Assembly: GCF_963669205.1 (NCBI RefSeq)
Contig: NZ_OY769915.1
Coordinates: forward strand, 5,554,001-5,618,000
Reading direction: 5' to 3'
DNA: 64,000 bases
Source: an uncultured Roseibium sp.
GTDB taxonomy: Bacteria > Pseudomonadota > Alphaproteobacteria > Rhizobiales > Stappiaceae
The notes beneath the pieces are model-generated. The model was given only the letters and a program-made list of their open reading frames with translations. It made no database searches and was not told where the DNA came from. Both the position numbers and the translations under genes were made by a program. Positions 17,783 to 26,146 of the stretch are shown in pieces; the stretch's first letter is position 1; the number at the start of each line of letters is the position of its first letter.

Positions 17783-18186
17783 TATTCGCTTCTTCCCCTT
17801 GGACCGCTGCCGCCGAACCTGTTTGCACACGCCCTTCGGTGATCCGTTCTTGTTGAACCGGCAGAAGCGCTTTCGCGGCCGCCGGTCTGGAAGGTGCCCC
17901 GGTTCCGGGGTCGTTGTTTCAACGGATATGAAACAGCCTGCTGTCTCAACCTTCAACCGGTAATTTGTCGAAGATGACCCGGCATCGTGTCCCGTTGTCT
18001 TTCATCGGGACGCTAGACCGGCTGATTTGCAGCAATATGATCCAATTATTTCCAATTGTTGCAATTGCGCTGCGAGTGCGAAGGCCAGGTAGGCCGAAGC
18101 CAGAATGCCGTTACGGCACCTGACCCGCACATAGGTACACGGGCCGGCCGGCTGCGCGGGCAGGAAGGAAAATCGCCGTGGTGCGG
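17783..18186. other. Intergenic region upstream of the importer operon
   Basis: 404 bp between the acyl-CoA synthetase start and the 3' end of the metacaspase gene. A stretch of low GC (about 18030-18065, ...TGATCCAATTATTTCCAATTGTTGCAATTG) is the best place for the operon promoter. It also contains CAATTGTTGCAATTG, an imperfect inverted repeat that could be an operator. No gene is supported. Confidence 0.45.
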
Positions 18187-19995
18187 CTATTCGATCTCGA
18201 CAATGATCGTATGGGTCGCATTCTGTGCAAGCGCCCATGCCGCGCGATCCACAACCCGCGCGTTCTCCTGTACGCCCCCGGCAGGAACCAGCATTCCAAA
18301 CTGTTGCCGTGCGCTGCGCCGGGCAGGTTGGCCTCCCGCCCAGTTCTGGAACGCCAGCGGTGCGCCGGACTGCCATCGGGGCCGCCCGTCCACTGTCTCC
18401 AGTCCTATCGTCGGGCCGTAATCATTGAATAGCCCACGGGTCCCGCGGGTCCACAGTTTGCGGTCGAACCGAACCATGTCGACGACGAAGGCGTGTTCTT
18501 CGGCGGAATTGATCTCCACGAGCCTGCCGTCGAACCGGCCGAGCAGTTGCTCGATATCCGGTCTTCCGAAGGTTGATCCCATGTAGATGGCCGCGTAGAG
18601 CCTGTCCTGGAAATACCCGTAGATCATCTCGCGGCCGGGCACGGCGCCGATCAGCTTGTGGAGCCTGGGGTCGGTTTCCAGGAGGCGCGTTGAGGCATCG
18701 TCGGCGAGGCGCGCGGTCGCACCGGACGTCGCAAAGACATCCACGTAGTCCAGGTTTTCGTCAAGGACGCCAAGGGCGGAGACGGTCGCGCGCCCGAGAT
18801 ATCCGGTGTCGGCAAGGCCGTTGTAGCGCTGGAATGTGCGCAGGGCGTTGATCGTTCTGGTTCCGGGCTGTCCGTCCACGGCGCCGACGTCATTGCCGCG
18901 TGTCGCGAGTGCCGCCTGGACGGCCTCGATCCTGTCCCTCGGCAAGCGGATCATGTCCAGCGCCGCACGGCGCATGTCACCGTTGATCTCCGTCCCTTCG
19001 AGGGGCGTGCGGTATCGCCCGAAAACGCGATATCTGACCTCTGACTGCAGGGCTTCTTCTTCCAGGGTCACGGCACTCTTTGCCAGGGATCCCTCGGGAT
19101 AGGATTGGAAGTAGAGCGCCCAGGCCCTCGGTGTGTTCAGCTTGTCCGCCGCGCCGTAGAGAGCCAGTTCGTCTTGTAGCGAATTCGGTGTCAGCGCCGC
19201 CTGCTGGACCGGTTTCTCCGGTTCCGCGGCCGGTTCGGGCGCTTTCAGGATGACCGAGCCGATCAGGGAGGAATTGTCCCACGGCACCTGCCGTCCGCCC
19301 GTTTCCTGAATGACATCCTGCCGGACGCGGCGCATGACAACGCCGATATCTTCGCCGGGCGTCTCCAGATGCCGGACCAGCGCCCCGGTGAACGGGCTGT
19401 TTTCTCCCTTGCCGTCCAGGGCGACATTTCCGGGCTGGGTCGAATAGGCGATCAGTGTGCCGATGCCTGTCTCGACCGCGGCAAGCCCTTGCCCGACGCT
19501 TGCCGAGCGTGTGCCCATAGTCGCCGCAAGGTTGCGGAGCAGCGGGTTGTTGCGGCAGGCATCGAGGATGACCAGGTTCGTGCGCGGTTCCCGGTTCATC
19601 TGAGCGAGGATGACCTGCAATCCGATCGCCTCGAATTCGAGATCGGCTTCGTCCAGCAGTCTGGTCTCGATCGGAGCAAGATAGTTCTTCCCGGCAACCT
19701 GCAATCCGTGGCCGGCAAAATAGAACAGGGCGATGTCGGCGCCGCGTATCGCGCGTGCGAACTGTCTGATCTTCGCCTCGAAGTCAAGGCGTTGCAGGTC
19801 TATGCCTTCAATCACCTCGAAATCGAGCCGCCTCAAAACCGCTGCAACCGCAGTTGCGTCGTTCACGGGATTGGCCAGGACCGGAGCATGCGCATACGCG
19901 CTGTTGCCGACAACCAGCGCGACGCGTTTTGCCAGCGCGGGACTGATGAAGGACGTCAGAAAGACGATTGCAAGCGCGCAAACGATCCGTCTCAT
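18187..19995 (-). CDS. Secreted metacaspase (peptidase C14) with peptidoglycan-binding and C-type-lectin-like domains
   Basis: 602 residues from ATG 19995 (AGGAG 7 bp upstream; another ATG at 20001 is too close to it). A signal peptide covers residues 1-22 (cleavage near ALA-KR). The caspase p20-like domain (about 23-250) has the catalytic dyad His96 in FYFAGHG and Cys147 in ILDACRNNP. After a Pro/Glu linker comes a region with ALYFQSYPEGSLAKSA, then a PG_binding_1-like domain (about 353-410: VQAALATRGNDVGAVDGQPG, TFQRYNGL). A C-type-lectin-like module forms the end (about 466-602: RLVEINSAEEHAFVVD, TIGLETVDG, WQSGAPLAFQNWAGGQP, HTIIVEIE). It probably acts in the periplasm or outside the cell as an Arg/Lys-type protease. 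It is divergent from the papain-hydrolase gene. The lectin-like part is my own fold recognition. Confidence 0.85.
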   Translation of the reverse strand: MRRIVCALAIVFLTSFISPALAKRVALVVGNSAYAHAPVLANPVNDATAVAAVLRRLDFEVIEGIDLQRLDFEAKIRQFARAIRGADIALFYFAGHGLQVAGKNYLAPIETRLLDEADLEFEAIGLQVILAQMNREPRTNLVILDACRNNPLLRNLAATMGTRSASVGQGLAAVETGIGTLIAYSTQPGNVALDGKGENSPFTGALVRHLETPGEDIGVVMRRVRQDVIQETGGRQVPWDNSSLIGSVILKAPEPAAEPEKPVQQAALTPNSLQDELALYGAADKLNTPRAWALYFQSYPEGSLAKSAVTLEEEALQSEVRYRVFGRYRTPLEGTEINGDMRRAALDMIRLPRDRIEAVQAALATRGNDVGAVDGQPGTRTINALRTFQRYNGLADTGYLGRATVSALGVLDENLDYVDVFATSGATARLADDASTRLLETDPRLHKLIGAVPGREMIYGYFQDRLYAAIYMGSTFGRPDIEQLLGRFDGRLVEINSAEEHAFVVDMVRFDRKLWTRGTRGLFNDYGPTIGLETVDGRPRWQSGAPLAFQNWAGGQPARRSARQQFGMLVPAGGVQENARVVDRAAWALAQNATHTIIVEIE

Positions 19996-20258
19996 GAACA
20001 TGCTCCTTCGAACAGTTGATTGTGGCCCAGGCAGCAAAGACTAGGACGCAAGGGAAAGTAAAATCAACAGTTCTCGGCAAGTGGTTCGAATTCCTAGTCA
20101 GAAGCGATAAACAAAATCACGTCTGGTGATGTCCTCTAGTTCAGTGCATTACGTAGGGTAATTGCACAGTCTCCCGTTCCTGCCTATACTCGGCTTACGT
20201 ACAAAAACGCAAAATACAACCAAGATACAACCGGAACGATTTGCGAGGGGGAGACGCC
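19996..20258. promoter_or_regulatory. Divergent promoter region of the two hydrolase genes
   Basis: 263 bp between the metacaspase and papain-hydrolase starts. The middle (20060-20240) is AT-richer than the flanks. The arrangement suggests shared control. I cannot assign specific boxes or an operator. Confidence 0.45.
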
Positions 20259-22232
20259 GTGGCCAAACGTCCAGCCAAAGCGAAACAAGCCAGGAAAACG
20301 AAGTCTCAGGTGGCGAAAAAGAAGACGCCGGCGGCCAAGGCCTCACAGCCGGCAACCGGTCCTTCTCTCGGCCGGCGTGTCTTGAATGTTCCGCGGGATA
20401 CGACCGACCTGCGCGACCGCATGTATGAGCCTGCACTTCTCGGTCTGAAACTGTCCTTGGACGCGCCAGGCCCGGACCAGAGCCCCATCCGCGACCAGGG
20501 CGGTGAAGGCTCCTGCACCGGCTTTGCACTTTCCAGCGCGATCACGTTCCTCAATCGCAAGCGGCATAGTCAGCTCCCAGACCCCGTCGAAGCGCCTCTT
20601 GCCAGCGCGCGCATGCTCTACGAGATGGCCAAACTGAACGACGAGTGGCCCGGCGAGGACTATGAAGGTTCGAGCATACGGGCGGCCCTGAAAGGGTTCT
20701 TCAACAACGGCGTCTGCAGCGAGGACCTTGCCCCGTATGTCGAGGGAGAGCGAAATTGGTATCTGAAAAAAGATCAGGCCGAAGATGCCAGAAAGCTTGG
20801 CCTCGGGGCCTATTTCCGCCTGCGTCCCCAGATTATCGATTATCACGCGGCGCTGAACGAGGCCGGCGTCATCTATGCCTCCGCCATGGTGCATCGCGGC
20901 TGGCAACGCCCGCGCCGGGGAGACATTGTGCCCTCGAACGTGTCGGAGGGCGGCCATGCCTTCATCATCGTCGGCTATGACGACAGGGGGTTCCTGATCC
21001 AGAACTCCTGGGGGGAAGAATGGGGCGGCTTCAACGGACAGCCCGGGATCGCCCGCTGGCGCTACGAGGACTGGTCGGCGAACATCATGGATGCCTGGGT
21101 CCTGCGGCTCAATGTTCCGACACCGGACTCGTTCGATCTCACGGTCCGGTCACAGGAAGACGCCAGCCGAAGCCTGCTGGGCTCCCCCACCACGCGTGCG
21201 CCCCGTCACGAGGAGATCGTCGGACATATCATCCATCTCGACGACGGCAATCTCGTCGAAACCGGCAAATATCCGACACCCGTTGCCAGTCTCCAGGAAA
21301 CCGCGAACTTCCTGGCGGACGAGGACGCGACGGCCGGGCGCGACTACAGGCACCTCCTGTTCTATGCCCATGGCGGCCTCAACGACCAGAACGCCTCGGC
21401 GAACCGCGTCAGAAAAATGAAGGAGGTGTTCAAGCGCAACGGCATCTACCCGATCCACTTCATGTGGGAAACGGGGTTTTTCGAAACGCTGGGAGACATC
21501 ATTTTCGCATCCAACGCGAAAGCGGCGGCGCGGGTCGGCAGTGTTTCGGACTTTTTCGACCGGGTTCTGGAAACGACGGCACGGCTTCCGGGTAGAGCCA
21601 TCTGGCGGGACATGAAACGCGATGCCGGCCAGTCTTTCCTGTCGTCGGGCGGTGGCACCAAGGCCCTGAAGATCTTGCTCAAGGGCAATGCCAAGCGTCA
21701 AAAGCCGCTCAAGATCCATCTGATCGGCCACAGTGCCGGCGGGATTTTTCTGGGCCACCTGCTCGACCGGCTCAACGCAGTCAACCCGCTCTCCGAACCG
21801 GTTCAGTCCTGCTCGCTGATGGCACCCGCCTGCACAATCGATTTCTTCAACAGGTTCTATCACTCGCGCATTGGCGGCAAGAACGCCGCATCGGATGTCG
21901 CACAACTGGTGCAGTACAATCTGATCGACCAGCGCGAACGCGACGATTCGGTCGGCCCCTACAGGAAGTCGCTTCTCTACCTCGTGTCCAATGCCTTTGA
22001 AGACACGCGCAAGATGCCGCTTCTGGGAATGGAAAACTTCAGCGAGGACCTCTCACTGAAACCGGGCCACAAGCTCCATTATGCAGGACGCGGCGACACG
22101 ATCACGGACAGCAGGACCCACGGCGGGTTCGACAACGACCGGGCAACGATGAACAACATCCTGAAGAACATTCTCGGCGTGAAACCGTCACCCGCAAAAG
22201 GGTTCCAGCCGGAGGACATGACCGGCTACTGA
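20259..22232 (+). CDS. Papain-family (C1) cysteine protease fused to an alpha/beta hydrolase
   Basis: 657 residues from GTG 20259, preceded by GAGGGGGAG; the upstream TTG at 20241 has no ribosome site. Residues 1-40 are Lys/Ala/Pro-rich and probably disordered, without a signal peptide. The papain-like domain (about 45-290) shows Gln80 and Cys86 in RDQGGEGSCTGFA, His233 in GGHAFIIVGYD and Asn249 in IQNSWGEEWG, a complete C1 catalytic set. The second domain (about 318-640) has a beta strand LLFYAHGGLN and the nucleophile elbow LIGHSAGG with Ser492; His621 is a possible partner. It joins a protease and an esterase/lipase-like unit in one chain, probably cytoplasmic. The substrates are unknown. 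Confidence 0.85.
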   Translation: MAKRPAKAKQARKTKSQVAKKKTPAAKASQPATGPSLGRRVLNVPRDTTDLRDRMYEPALLGLKLSLDAPGPDQSPIRDQGGEGSCTGFALSSAITFLNRKRHSQLPDPVEAPLASARMLYEMAKLNDEWPGEDYEGSSIRAALKGFFNNGVCSEDLAPYVEGERNWYLKKDQAEDARKLGLGAYFRLRPQIIDYHAALNEAGVIYASAMVHRGWQRPRRGDIVPSNVSEGGHAFIIVGYDDRGFLIQNSWGEEWGGFNGQPGIARWRYEDWSANIMDAWVLRLNVPTPDSFDLTVRSQEDASRSLLGSPTTRAPRHEEIVGHIIHLDDGNLVETGKYPTPVASLQETANFLADEDATAGRDYRHLLFYAHGGLNDQNASANRVRKMKEVFKRNGIYPIHFMWETGFFETLGDIIFASNAKAAARVGSVSDFFDRVLETTARLPGRAIWRDMKRDAGQSFLSSGGGTKALKILLKGNAKRQKPLKIHLIGHSAGGIFLGHLLDRLNAVNPLSEPVQSCSLMAPACTIDFFNRFYHSRIGGKNAASDVAQLVQYNLIDQRERDDSVGPYRKSLLYLVSNAFEDTRKMPLLGMENFSEDLSLKPGHKLHYAGRGDTITDSRTHGGFDNDRATMNNILKNILGVKPSPAKGFQPEDMTGY

Positions 22233-22236
22233 GGCT

Positions 22237-23265
22237 TCATGAGGGCGCCGCGGTGCTTTTTCTGGCGACGAGCCAGGGTTTCAGCTGAATGTTTCCCTCC
22301 TCCGGCGGCGCACCTTCGAGAAGGTCGAGCAGCAGCCGTGCTGCCTGCTCGCCAACCGCGCGGCGCGGCTGGTGAACCGTCGTCAGCGGCGGAACGAAGT
22401 GCCCGGCGATGTCGATGTCGTCGAACCCCACGACCGAAACATCCCGCGGAACCCGCACACCGGCTTCGTTCAAGGCGCAAATGAACCCGAAGGCCATCCG
22501 GTCGGCCGCGCAGAACACCGCGGTCGGGCGGTCCTTCAAACGGAGCCACGCTTCAGCCGCCTTTTCCCCCGCTTCCAGCGTGTAGTCACCTTGGAATATC
22601 CAGTTCTTGTCCGGGTCGAGACCGGCATTCGCCAGCGTCGACGTGTACCCGTCAAGCCGGTCCCGGCCCGGCTTGTGGGTCAGCGATCCCGTGACATGCC
22701 CGATTTTCGTGTGCCCGCACTCGAGCAGGTGCGAGACGGCCAGGCGCGCGCCGAGAAGATTGTCCACCACTGCGATCGGCACCGCCGGGTCATCGCTCCA
22801 CTCCCCGCAGGCCACGATCGGCGGCAGCTTGGGGTTCATCGCGCGGATAGCGGAAATCGAGAAATGTCCGTCGAGAATGACGATGCCGTCACAGTTGTTC
22901 TTGCTGAAGAAGTCACTGATGGTCGAACGCGACATGGACGGCTTGCGCGTGTCCGCAATCAGAACCTTGAGATTCTTTGCCGCGCAAACGGTCTCGATGC
23001 CCTGCAGGATATTGGAAAAATGCGAGTTGCCGATATCGGGCACAAGCGCCACGATGGTGCCCGTGTCGCGCCTGCGCAGGTTTCGCGCGGCGTGATTGAG
23101 CACATACCCCGTTTCCTCGACCGCCCTGGCAACCTTGTCGCGCGTCTTGATCGAAACGCGTTCAGGCGTGGACAGGGCCCGGCTGACCGTTGCCGTGGAG
23201 ACCTTGGCCGCACGCGCAACATCCTGAACGGTGGGATTGGGTTTTCTGACGTTCGACTCACTCAT
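22237..23265 (-). CDS. LacI-family transcriptional regulator
   Basis: 342 residues. The N-terminal HTH and hinge region (VQDVARAAKVSTATVSRALSTPERVSIKTRDKVARAVEETGYVLN, about 12-60) is followed by a periplasmic-binding-type effector domain (about 65-335: GTIVALVPDIGNSHFSNILQGIE, DGIVILDG, GARLAVSHLLECGHTKIGHVTG, FCAADRMAFGFICALNEAGVRVPRDVSVVGFDDI). This is a typical sugar-responsive repressor architecture. No sugar gene lies next to it, so the regulon is not visible here. The C-terminus is 4 bp from the papain-hydrolase stop (convergent). Confidence 0.94.
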   Translation of the reverse strand: MSESNVRKPNPTVQDVARAAKVSTATVSRALSTPERVSIKTRDKVARAVEETGYVLNHAARNLRRRDTGTIVALVPDIGNSHFSNILQGIETVCAAKNLKVLIADTRKPSMSRSTISDFFSKNNCDGIVILDGHFSISAIRAMNPKLPPIVACGEWSDDPAVPIAVVDNLLGARLAVSHLLECGHTKIGHVTGSLTHKPGRDRLDGYTSTLANAGLDPDKNWIFQGDYTLEAGEKAAEAWLRLKDRPTAVFCAADRMAFGFICALNEAGVRVPRDVSVVGFDDIDIAGHFVPPLTTVHQPRRAVGEQAARLLLDLLEGAPPEEGNIQLKPWLVARKSTAAPS

Positions 23266-23370
23266 TCAATCGTTCTTAACCGACAAGACTTCGATCTGGC
23301 GATTTATTCTTCAAATATCGGAGCGGAAAGGCAATGCTTGCATTCGGATTGGCATTCTCAGGAGCGACTT

Positions 23371-23673
23371 ATGCCCGATGAACGACTGATGGACGTATCG
23401 TCCGACGGACCTCCCGCAGATTTCACGGCACCGCAACAGGCTCTTTGGTGGCTCAGGAAGGGTGATCTCCGCCTCGGCGCCGAATGGGAGCGCGCGCACA
23501 TGATCTGCCAGGAAGCGGAAGGCCAAAAGACACACGACTGGATCCATGCGCTGTGTCACCTGATAGAAGGCGACCTCGGCAATGCGGCCTACTGGTTCAG
23601 GCGTGCCGAACAGCCGCCTGGCGCGACAGATCCGAAAGAGGTCTGGGAACGCATTGCGGCCGCATACGGGTGA
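23371..23673 (+). CDS. Small conserved-type hypothetical protein
   Basis: 100 residues, starting at ATG 23371 with CAGGAGCG just upstream. A much longer open frame through this region is antisense to lacI, and only this part looks coding. The protein resembles one or two TPR-like helical hairpins: QALWWLRKGDLRLGAEWERAHMICQEAEG then HDWIHALCHLIEGDLGNAAYWFRRAEQPP. I recall similar short proteins from other proteobacteria, but no function. No signal peptide or membrane segment is seen. Confidence 0.7.
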   Translation: MPDERLMDVSSDGPPADFTAPQQALWWLRKGDLRLGAEWERAHMICQEAEGQKTHDWIHALCHLIEGDLGNAAYWFRRAEQPPGATDPKEVWERIAAAYG

Positions 23674-23687
23674 GGCGGAAAATGCAG

Positions 23688-24377
23688 TTAGTCCGCGACG
23701 CCCAGATATTCCTCGATCTGCTTGACCCCGCGCTGCATGTGGGCGTCGATTTCCTTGAGCATGAGATCCAGCCGTTCGCCGAGGGCCAGTTGCAGATACC
23801 GTTCGTGGGCATCCTCGATCGGTCCCTTGCGGCCATGCGCCCTCTGGTGCTCGGCAAGGTATAGCTGCAGCCGCCCGGCGATCCGGCGCCAGCTTTCCAG
23901 GAGCAGCTTATGCCCGCTCATCTCGTAGACAAGGGAATGAAACCGGACTTCCGCCTCGCTCGATAACACGTGATCATCAAGTTCCAGCGTTGCCAGAAGA
24001 TCCTTGTGGCGCGCTTCCAGTTCGCGCGCGAATGTATCGTCCCGGCGATCCCAGATTTCACGGAACGCGAGCGTTTCCAGCGCTGTTCGAAGCGAGTAGA
24101 TTTCCCGGACATCTTCCGGCGACAACTTGAGGACACGCGTGCCCGTATAGGGTATCGTCTCGATCAGGCCTTCAGCCGCAACCTGCCCCATGGCCTCGCG
24201 CAGTGGTCCGCGGCTCACGCCGAACTTGGCGGCAAGGTCGGACTCGGTGATCTGGCTGCCGGACTCGATTTCGCCGCTGATGATCGCACGGCGCAGATTG
24301 GCGGCAATCTGGTTGCTGAACGTTTCGCGCTTGACGGGTTTGACCCGGTTCTGTGACATCAGTTGCGGTTTGTTCAT
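23688..24377 (-). CDS. GntR-family (FCD) regulator of the amino-acid ABC operon
   Basis: 229 residues from ATG 24377; a GTG at 24389 would add four. N-terminal winged HTH (about 15-80: NQIAANLRRAIISGEIESGSQITESDLAAKFGVSRGPLREAMGQVAAEGLIE) and C-terminal all-helical FCD effector domain (about 90-215: EIYSLRTALETLAFREIWDRRD, FHSLVYEMSGHKLLLESW, HERYLQLAL). FCD regulators respond to small organic or amino acids. The gene is last in the six-gene operon with the transporter, 60 bp after the class IV protein gene. A TTGTTGACAA-type palindrome at the operon promoter is its probable operator. Confidence 0.9.
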   Translation of the reverse strand: MNKPQLMSQNRVKPVKRETFSNQIAANLRRAIISGEIESGSQITESDLAAKFGVSRGPLREAMGQVAAEGLIETIPYTGTRVLKLSPEDVREIYSLRTALETLAFREIWDRRDDTFARELEARHKDLLATLELDDHVLSSEAEVRFHSLVYEMSGHKLLLESWRRIAGRLQLYLAEHQRAHGRKGPIEDAHERYLQLALGERLDLMLKEIDAHMQRGVKQIEEYLGVAD

Positions 24378-24437
24378 GGTCCTGTGCACTTGGTCTTCTT
24401 CGGCCGGCGTCTTGCTTCGGTTAACTTTCCCTGCGTT

Positions 24438-25346
24438 TTAGCGCAAGACCCAGTCCTTGTAAGCTTTTTCAGCTTCCGACGTGACGCTTCCGGGCAGACC
24501 GGTGCCGATTGTGCGCCCGTCGATGCGCACGACAGGGGTCACGCCCCCGAGCGTTCCGGTGATGAAGGCCTCGTCGGCCGAATAGGCTTCCGCAAGCGTG
24601 AAGTCTTTCTCCCGGACGACATTACCCGCGTTCAGCCAGCTGTCGATGACAGCTTTCTGCGTCAATCCCTTGAAGGAAAAGGAGCCGGTGGAGGTCCACA
24701 GTTCCCGCCCCCTGACGATGAAGAAATTCGTCGAGTTGCAGCTGGCGACAAACCCGCGCGGATCGAGCATCAGGGCTTCATCCGCACCGGCATTGATCGC
24801 CTGGATGAGAGCCTGGATCAGGTTGAGCCGGCTGTGGGAATTGAGACGCAGATCGAAGACGTCCGGCCCGCTGGTCCGGAAGGTCGACGTGAACAGCGAA
24901 AGCCCTTTCGTCTTTGTATCGGCCCGGGGAGACTTGTATTCGGCGACGATCACGACGGTCGCCTTGCCGATCACGAATCTCGGGTCCTGGTTCGGCGTGC
25001 TCTTGAGCCCGCGCGACACCATCAGCCGGATGTGAACCCCGTCCGTCATGCCGTTGGCATCCAGCGTCTTGCGAATGGCGTTCTTCAGATCGTCCCGGGA
25101 GCGACCAATGTCGAGCGCAATGGAATTGGCCCCCTCGAACATGCGGTCAAGATGTGCGTCCAGTTGGAGAACGCGTCCGTCTATGACCCGCAGCCCTTCC
25201 CAGACACCGTCTCCAAGAACGAAACCGCTGTCAAAGACGGAGACAACGGCCTCGCGGCGCGGCACCAGCTGTCCATCGACATTGACAAGGACGGTTTCGT
25301 TCCGCGGATCCGCAACATAGCTTTGCGCGCTTGCAGACGTGTTCAT
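24438..25346 (-). CDS. Class IV aminotransferase-fold protein lacking the catalytic lysine
   Basis: 302 residues. It aligns over its length with BCAT/D-amino-acid aminotransferase/ADC-lyase proteins: VVSVFDSGFVLGDGVWEGLRVIDGRVLQLDAHLDRMF, then INAGADEALMLDPRGFV and NSTNFFIVRGRELWTST. The motif that normally supplies the PLP lysine (IKSLN in D-amino-acid transaminase) reads LRLNSHSRLN, so Asn169 stands where Lys is expected. The VTEG glutamate position is Ser202, and GITR reads GLTQ (228-230). The frame is intact and other conserved residues remain. It may be a pseudoenzyme, bind an amino acid for regulation, or use another residue. It lies between the transporter ATPase and the GntR gene. Confidence 0.85.
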   Translation of the reverse strand: MNTSASAQSYVADPRNETVLVNVDGQLVPRREAVVSVFDSGFVLGDGVWEGLRVIDGRVLQLDAHLDRMFEGANSIALDIGRSRDDLKNAIRKTLDANGMTDGVHIRLMVSRGLKSTPNQDPRFVIGKATVVIVAEYKSPRADTKTKGLSLFTSTFRTSGPDVFDLRLNSHSRLNLIQALIQAINAGADEALMLDPRGFVASCNSTNFFIVRGRELWTSTGSFSFKGLTQKAVIDSWLNAGNVVREKDFTLAEAYSADEAFITGTLGGVTPVVRIDGRTIGTGLPGSVTSEAEKAYKDWVLR

Positions 25347-25370
25347 CGAATTATGGTCTCCAGAAAAGGT

Positions 25371-26144
25371 CTAAAACTGAAATCGCCGGTGCTCCGCGAG
25401 GAATTGCTGCGTCAGCGGGCGTTTCGGGTTTTTGAGAACGTCATCGGGCGTCCCGCTTTCGTAGATGCCGCCTTCGGCCAGAAACAGGATGCGTGTCGCG
25501 AAATGATAGGCAAAGCCGATTTCATGCGTGACGAGCAGCATGGTGCGCCCCTCGGTCGCCAGCTGCTCGATGACCCCGAGCACCTCTCCGACCAGTGCCG
25601 GATCGAGCGCGGAGGTCGGCTCGTCGAAAAGCAGGATCTCCGGGTCCATCGCCAGGGCACGCGCGATCGCGACCCGCTGCTTCTGCCCGCCCGACAGGCG
25701 CGAAGGGAAGGTTTCGGCCTTGTCGGCAAGGCCTACGCGCTCAAGTTCCGCAACCGCCCTTTCCTGCGCCTTCGGGGCCGGAACGCCGCGCACGGTCTTC
25801 AATCCTTCCGCGACATTGCCGGCAACCGTCATGTGCGGGAAAAGATTGAACTGCTGAAACACCATGCCGACCCGCTGCCGCAGGGCGCAAAGTTCGCGTT
25901 CCGAAAAGCGCATGTCACCGGATCGCGACGGCTGACCCACTACATCGCCATCCAGTTCGAGGCGGCCTTCGCTCGGCGTTTCCAGCACGTTGATGCAGCG
26001 CAGAAGCGTGCTCTTGCCGGACCCCGAGGCGCCCAGGATGGCGATCCTGTCGCCCGGCATGACGTCAAGATCGATATCCGAGAAGACACGCAGTGGCCCG
26101 AATTGTTTGCCGAAACCGGACAATCTGAGAACAGGTGCGTTCAC
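25371..26144 (-). CDS. Polar-amino-acid ABC transporter ATP-binding protein
   Basis: 257 residues of the GlnQ/HisP type: Walker A GASGSGKST, Q-loop VGMVFQQFNLFPHMTVAGNV, signature LSGGQKQRVAIARALAMDP, Walker B ILLFDEPTSALDP and H-loop LLVTHEIGFAYHFATRILFL. It energises the two permeases encoded just upstream. The start lies 2 bp after the stop of the neighbouring permease, so translation is coupled. No C-terminal ACT-type regulatory domain is present. Confidence 0.95.
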   Translation of the reverse strand: MNAPVLRLSGFGKQFGPLRVFSDIDLDVMPGDRIAILGASGSGKSTLLRCINVLETPSEGRLELDGDVVGQPSRSGDMRFSERELCALRQRVGMVFQQFNLFPHMTVAGNVAEGLKTVRGVPAPKAQERAVAELERVGLADKAETFPSRLSGGQKQRVAIARALAMDPEILLFDEPTSALDPALVGEVLGVIEQLATEGRTMLLVTHEIGFAYHFATRILFLAEGGIYESGTPDDVLKNPKRPLTQQFLAEHRRFQF

Positions 26145-26146
26145 GT

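Noticed and set aside
22372..23370. Upstream part of a long plus-strand frame before the 23371 gene
   Set aside because: It is antisense to the LacI regulator. Only the part from 23371 has a ribosome site and protein-like pattern.
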